A DNA stretch of 16,805 nucleotides from Candidatus Pacearchaeota archaeon (lineage in GTDB: Archaea; Nanoarchaeota; Nanoarchaeia; Pacearchaeales; GW2011-AR1): positions 3,410-20,214 of the forward strand of contig NZAS01000093.1 of assembly GCA_002686195.1 (NCBI GenBank). The letters are read 5' to 3'. The stretch's first letter is position 1. Every line of letters starts with the position of its first letter. This document shows positions 12,863-16,805 of the stretch, one piece after another. The position numbers and the translations under genes are program-made. The notes beneath the pieces are model-generated. The model was not told the DNA's origin. It did no database searches and saw only the letters and a program-made list of their open reading frames with translations.

Positions 12863-15800
12863 TCAGTTAGTGTCTATAAATGTATAGACTTGATAAGCGA
12901 AGGGGAAATAGCAGGGCTATGTGATGCAAGGGGCAACCTAATTCAACTGACAAACGAAACAGCTCCCGGGTCTTTAGAAAAAAACGAAGATGGGTTTCGG
13001 GGAATTTATCTAAATGACGTCCCTATTAAAAACACCAACAGCAATACCTTAAATTATGCGCGTGCTTTCGCAGAAATCAAGTACGGAACAGAAAATCAAG
13101 GTTTATTAGCTGATAGCGCTAACCGAGCCTTATCTTTGCGAGCGTCTTCTCAAACTTTTAATGTGGGGCTCCATTTACCTCCCCTGAACAGGAATAATTA
13201 TGAAGCAGTGTGGGGGCAACCAACACAAATAAAGGTGCCCGGGTTAACGGGGGGTCAGGTAACACAATGGAGCTACACAAAGGTCCCTTTTCAGCAAGCA
13301 GCCGGGCAAACCATTCCTCCGGGGGTAAAGGAGAATAAGTGGTACGATATAGATTGGCAGATGGATCGTCCAATGGGTGGTTATGGTTTGGGAGGGAGGC
13401 GCATTCAGAGCAATTCTCCTTCTTTTTATTTAAGTAGTAAGGGTGCCGATGGGTCGACCGAATGGTATGATGTTATGAGCAGGGCATTTGAGATAGCTCC
13501 CGTTAAGTATCAACATACTATCACGAATGATAATGTTACTGACATAGAGGTGGGGTTAATGGCTGTGGCTGCGTTTCATGACGAGGAGGGGAATTCGCAT
13601 GAAACAAGTATAGATTTTGCTATCAAAATAGGCTATGCGGATGATAATCGCATGGTAGGTGATGGTGGCTCCCAAGTACATATTTTTGCGCCTATTTATG
13701 GTAAATCTAGTGATAGCTATGTTCGTTCTTATGTTTTTAAATTGCCCTTGTTCGAGAGGGGGAGAGACAGACAGATAACGATAGTTAATATGAACCTTTT
13801 GCCCCTCGATGAACATGGTGCTCCTAGTCGATGGTTTCAGGGGCGTTCAGCGGGAGTAAGCTATGTAAGCGAGTTGGTGACAAGAAATTTATCTTACCCG
13901 CATTCTGCGATTATAGGAACCATTGTGGATGCAAGAGCTTTTTCCCAAATACCAAAGCGAACTTTTGATCTTAAGTTAACTAAAATTAAGGTTCCCACAA
14001 ATTATAATCCGGATACACGTGAATATAGTGGCAATTGGACTGGAGAGTTCTCAATAGATAAATATTGGTCTAATAATCCCGCATGGATTTTTTATGACTT
14101 GGTTACCAATTCGCGTTACGGATTAGGAAAATATGGTTTTGGTGAAGGGATATTAGATAAGTGGAATTTATATGCAATTGGTAAATATTGTGACGCGCTA
14201 GTGGAAACGGGGTATAGATCGCAAATTCCCCCTTCTGATTTCACAATAGCTCCTAATGGATATAGGGTTACTATTGATGATAGCGTTGCCCAGAGAGGGG
14301 CAGCTTTTTTTCAAAAAGCAGGTTTTAAAACTGGAGCGACAGCTGCCTTTTTTAAATTAAAGAAAAGTGATGACAACAAAATTGATTATGCATTTAGGCG
14401 CCGGGTGGCAAATCCCAAATATGATGAGACCAGCGGAGCAGAAAAGCTGACTTTTGATTTGCTTCGAGAGCTTTCTCCTGAATATGTCTTTAGGAAATAT
14501 AAAAAAACCAGCGGAGATGTTACAACCGAATGGTTACGAGAAAAATTTAAAACAGAAAATAATGGCAACCTCTCCGCCTATGAATGGTTGCATAACTATA
14601 TTGTGCAAAATTATGATATAAAAGACAATGAAAATTTTGAGGATGGGGATTCCGGACGCGATTTTATAGACGACTACACAGTGGGATTTCCTGTGTACAG
14701 GGACATCACTCAGGGTAAAGTGGCTATCGAATCCGATAAAACACAACCTTTGTTGGAACCAAGGTTTTCCACCAACGTTTATTTGGATCGGGAGCAGGAT
14801 GCTTATAATGCTTTGAATGATTTGGCTGCTGTTTTTAGAGGAATGCTTTATTGGAATAACGGTTTTGTTTTTGTATCCAACGATCAGATTAGAGAGGCCG
14901 TTTTGTTGTTTACGAACGCTAATGTAAAAGACGGTATTTTTAATTATGCTGGTACAGCTAAAACTACGCGCTTTACTACCGTGCTAGTGAGATATAATGA
15001 TGAACGTGACAGCTTCAAGCCAAAAGTAGAGTATGTTGAGGATGCGGCGGGGGTGCGTAAGTTTGGACATTTGGAGAAAAAGCTTATAGCGTTGGGATGT
15101 ACTTCTAGGTCCCAAGCCCATAGGCTTGGAAAATGGTTTTTATTTACTAACCAAACCGAAAATGACCTCATTCAATTCAGTTCGGGCGCAGAAGCTTCCT
15201 ATTTAAGGCCCGGAGACGTTATTAAGGTTCAAGATAAACTTAAGAATACGAGGCGTTATGGGGGCAGGTTGATTGATGTAGATCATGCCAGCAGTGCTGT
15301 GACGTTAGATCAAGGAGTGGCTGAAGATGTGGTGGGGCAGAAGATTACACTTTTAACTCCTAAAAGTTCTAAAAAAATCAAACAACTTAATAAAGAGGGG
15401 GTACAATCTGCTTTGGGCGATAGAAAAGGGATTAGTCAAGCAGAAATTGACAAAACGAGGGCGCCGCAAATAAAGCAATTTACAGTGGAATCTGTTAGTG
15501 TTAATGAAGGCGCAGAAGGGGGGCCATCTAATAAAATTACCATCGAAGAAAAAGAGGACGAAGATTTTGGGCTCGTCCAAAAAGGAACTGTTTGGTCATT
15601 GCAAAACACTAATGTAAGTTTTCAGATCGAAGAAATAGAGTATCGTGTTTTGTCGGTGATGGAAGAGTCTCCGGGAGATTTTCAGGTCAATGCTTTAATT
15701 TATAATCGATCTAAGTTTGGCGCGGTAGATTCAAGCGACAATTTAACTGATACTCAGGCATCTCAACCGGAGATTACATTGATTACAGATTCAGATAGAC

Positions 15801-16156
15801 CAAAAGCACTCGCTGGCAACATTAGTACAGAAAATATCACTGGAAAAGCGATAGAGTCGCTAGTTTATAATGTTTCTTTTGCCGAGAGGACAAGCGAGTC
15901 AGATTTAGCGGTATTTGTTAATTTTGACAACCTTAGAGCGGAGGCACAACCTGCGGTCAGCGCTCAAAATACAGGAGGATATCTTGTAGATGTTTATGCG
16001 GGAGGGGAAAAGAAAACAATTATATTACGAGGTCATGACAATACAAATTTTTACGTCTTTTTAGGGGATAAATATGAACAAACACAGGTGGAGTATTTCA
16101 TATATAGGTTTGATACTGATTATGTTTTACAGGCCACAGGAGCGCCTGACGAATAA
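12323..16156 (+). CDS. J: Tip attachment protein J (central tail hub)
   Basis: 1277 residues; clear homologue of lambda gpJ, the trimeric hub that determines host specificity. Matches in order: CIDLISEGEIAGL at about 187 (lambda DAISEGPIEG); VPTNYNPDTREYSGNWTG at 557 (lambda VPSNYNPQTRQYSGIWDG); NPAWIFYDLVTNSRYGLGK at 585; DKWNLYAIGKYCD at 612; EPRFSTNVYLDREQDAYNAL at 812; LGCTSRSQAHRLGKW at 924 (lambda FGCTSRGQAHRAGLW); GAEASYLRPGDVIKV at 955. Odd features: an acidic Pro/Glu/Asn-rich N-terminal extension (residues 1-180) not present in lambda; a ~180-residue insertion at about 628-808 between YCD and EPRF; and a short C-terminus, ending about 150 residues after the hub where lambda gpJ has long FnIII-type domains. 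The next gene appears to supply that part. It starts one base after the stop of the second I gene; no strong SD. Confidence 0.95.
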   Translation: MIYNNTTPVRIGNRWHLTVNGELVVVPVLEGRNIRPPETVDGTPYTIVVEDSNSNLPEIPVQKPSDPSSGTLPDSQDNNNQRPEEEENPIIGVEDSVSDTREEVTTETQNSENFYVEPLDEEELVESPIVLTSSPDPAPRLKKPDNVPVAVSSEIKTWYETSFTNTTVIPNVDPTNLILESVSVYKCIDLISEGEIAGLCDARGNLIQLTNETAPGSLEKNEDGFRGIYLNDVPIKNTNSNTLNYARAFAEIKYGTENQGLLADSANRALSLRASSQTFNVGLHLPPLNRNNYEAVWGQPTQIKVPGLTGGQVTQWSYTKVPFQQAAGQTIPPGVKENKWYDIDWQMDRPMGGYGLGGRRIQSNSPSFYLSSKGADGSTEWYDVMSRAFEIAPVKYQHTITNDNVTDIEVGLMAVAAFHDEEGNSHETSIDFAIKIGYADDNRMVGDGGSQVHIFAPIYGKSSDSYVRSYVFKLPLFERGRDRQITIVNMNLLPLDEHGAPSRWFQGRSAGVSYVSELVTRNLSYPHSAIIGTIVDARAFSQIPKRTFDLKLTKIKVPTNYNPDTREYSGNWTGEFSIDKYWSNNPAWIFYDLVTNSRYGLGKYGFGEGILDKWNLYAIGKYCDALVETGYRSQIPPSDFTIAPNGYRVTIDDSVAQRGAAFFQKAGFKTGATAAFFKLKKSDDNKIDYAFRRRVANPKYDETSGAEKLTFDLLRELSPEYVFRKYKKTSGDVTTEWLREKFKTENNGNLSAYEWLHNYIVQNYDIKDNENFEDGDSGRDFIDDYTVGFPVYRDITQGKVAIESDKTQPLLEPRFSTNVYLDREQDAYNALNDLAAVFRGMLYWNNGFVFVSNDQIREAVLLFTNANVKDGIFNYAGTAKTTRFTTVLVRYNDERDSFKPKVEYVEDAAGVRKFGHLEKKLIALGCTSRSQAHRLGKWFLFTNQTENDLIQFSSGAEASYLRPGDVIKVQDKLKNTRRYGGRLIDVDHASSAVTLDQGVAEDVVGQKITLLTPKSSKKIKQLNKEGVQSALGDRKGISQAEIDKTRAPQIKQFTVESVSVNEGAEGGPSNKITIEEKEDEDFGLVQKGTVWSLQNTNVSFQIEEIEYRVLSVMEESPGDFQVNALIYNRSKFGAVDSSDNLTDTQASQPEITLITDSDRPKALAGNISTENITGKAIESLVYNVSFAERTSESDLAVFVNFDNLRAEAQPAVSAQNTGGYLVDVYAGGEKKTIILRGHDNTNFYVFLGDKYEQTQVEYFIYRFDTDYVLQATGAPDE
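14204..14746 (+). other. Insertion inside the gpJ hub domain
   Basis: Residues about 628-808 interrupt two motifs that in lambda gpJ are only about 10 residues apart (CDQSVPDG...EPR). The insert is charged and helical-looking, with YEWLHNYIVQNYDIKD and FQKAGFKTGATAAFFKLK. I recognise no family in it. Confidence 0.65.
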
Positions 16157-16158
16157 TT

Positions 16159-16805
16159 ATGCCTGTTTTTTCTAAAAAACATCTTTTTATCCCTGAAAAC
16201 TATGGGGCCGCATTTCCGGTGTCAGGGTTTCAGGTAGCTAATGAGCAAAAGGGTTACCCTAATCTGGAGCCTTTTCCATATGACACTAGTTTAGTTCCTT
16301 TTTCGGGAGCATCGGGAATTCTACAAGGGGCAACAGCGGCCAGTGGTGAGTTTTTTACATCTTCCCCTTTGATTTCGTGGAATATTTTAAATCCTTCTAC
16401 TGAGGAAGTTATAGGCGAAGTCGGATTGAAGAATAATCGAGCATTTAGGGGTGTTAACCTTTATTTGTTGGATGAAACGGGATTTCTTATACGAGAGTTG
16501 ACAACGGGGTATCGCTCGAATTCTTTGACGCTTCCTGTTTCTGATATAAAAAATTATTTTGATCAAGCTATAGGGGATACTGTTTTTACAGATTTGCACT
16601 CTTCAGGAACTGCGGGAGGAGCGGGTAAGATAGGGATGGATCCTCGGACATTTAGGTTGCGAGCAGAGTCTGTTGATTATTATGGGCGTACCGCTACTGG
16701 AGAGTATTTGTTAACCGCTCCAAGCCCTGATATTACCGGAATGACCGTTTCTTATGCAGGAAGAAGCGTTCAGCTTTCTCCGGCTTATACAAAAACTTCC
16801 GGTAT
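16159..16805 (+). CDS. gpJ-associated central fibre/FnIII-like protein (5' part)
   Basis: The ATG at 16159 lies two bases after the J stop, and the frame stays open to the window end, 215 complete codons. A distant AGGAG (16138-16142) lies 16 bases upstream. The protein starts MPVFSKKHLFIPENYGAAF, then a beta-rich segment with EVIGEVGLKNNRAFRGVNLYL and GFLIRELTTGY, then TFRLRAESVDYYGRTATGEY, which resembles the F/G strands of an FnIII fold ('AxSxDYYGR...'). Lambda gpJ continues past the hub into FnIII repeats and a central tip fibre; gpJ here stops early. I infer the C-terminal half of the J function was split into this separate protein. The end and any fibre tip lie beyond the window. It may instead be an unrelated tail fibre following J. 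Confidence 0.6.
   Translation, partial: MPVFSKKHLFIPENYGAAFPVSGFQVANEQKGYPNLEPFPYDTSLVPFSGASGILQGATAASGEFFTSSPLISWNILNPSTEEVIGEVGLKNNRAFRGVNLYLLDETGFLIRELTTGYRSNSLTLPVSDIKNYFDQAIGDTVFTDLHSSGTAGGAGKIGMDPRTFRLRAESVDYYGRTATGEYLLTAPSPDITGMTVSYAGRSVQLSPAYTKTSG

Overview
This window is a segment of a siphophage or prophage tail-morphogenesis operon organised like the tail-tip half of phage lambda. All eleven genes are on the + strand, packed with 1-16 base gaps or short overlaps (ATGA or TAATG type). No gene-free stretch exceeds 16 bases. No tRNA, rRNA, CRISPR array, insertion sequence, internal terminator or convincing promoter was seen. The lambda-type L-K-I-J set points to a Gram-negative host. 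Moderate GC content and the cassette types (VGIG-repeat fibre, LamG-like domain, 'ATSL' beta-modules) fit an environmental, possibly aquatic, phage, but the host cannot be named from this sequence.

Layout. 1-534: C-terminus of a probable tape measure protein (lambda H position). 534-1502 and 3198-4010: two divergent paralogues with tail-tube-like sequence patterns, flanking a repeat-bearing fibre gene (1504-3195). 4007-9040: a 1677-residue protein that starts with a tandem duplication of a lambda gpM-like domain and continues through beta-domains, a glycine-rich region and a C-terminal LamG/concanavalin-like domain. 9042-10637: gpL homologue whose two metal-binding cysteine pairs are separated by a ~300-residue insertion. 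10612-10974: gpK-type JAMM peptidase domain alone, without the NlpC/P60 half. 10991-11668 and 11665-12321: two tandem gpI homologues. 12323-16156: gpJ homologue (tail hub) with a 180-residue acidic N-terminal extension and a ~180-residue central insertion. 16159-end: a gene cut by the window edge that appears to carry the distal beta-sandwich part usually fused to the C-terminus of gpJ.

How it works together (inference from lambda). The tape measure sets tail length. M, L, I, K and J build the initiator and tip complex at the distal end, and J with the 16159 product forms the hub and central fibre. The unusual aspect is elaboration. Nearly every tip component carries an extra adhesin-like or duplicated cassette: doubled M domains, doubled I, paralogous tube-like proteins, and one small beta-module seen in both the M-like and L-like proteins. 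The result looks like a much enlarged, multi-adhesin tail tip assembled by duplication and module shuffling.
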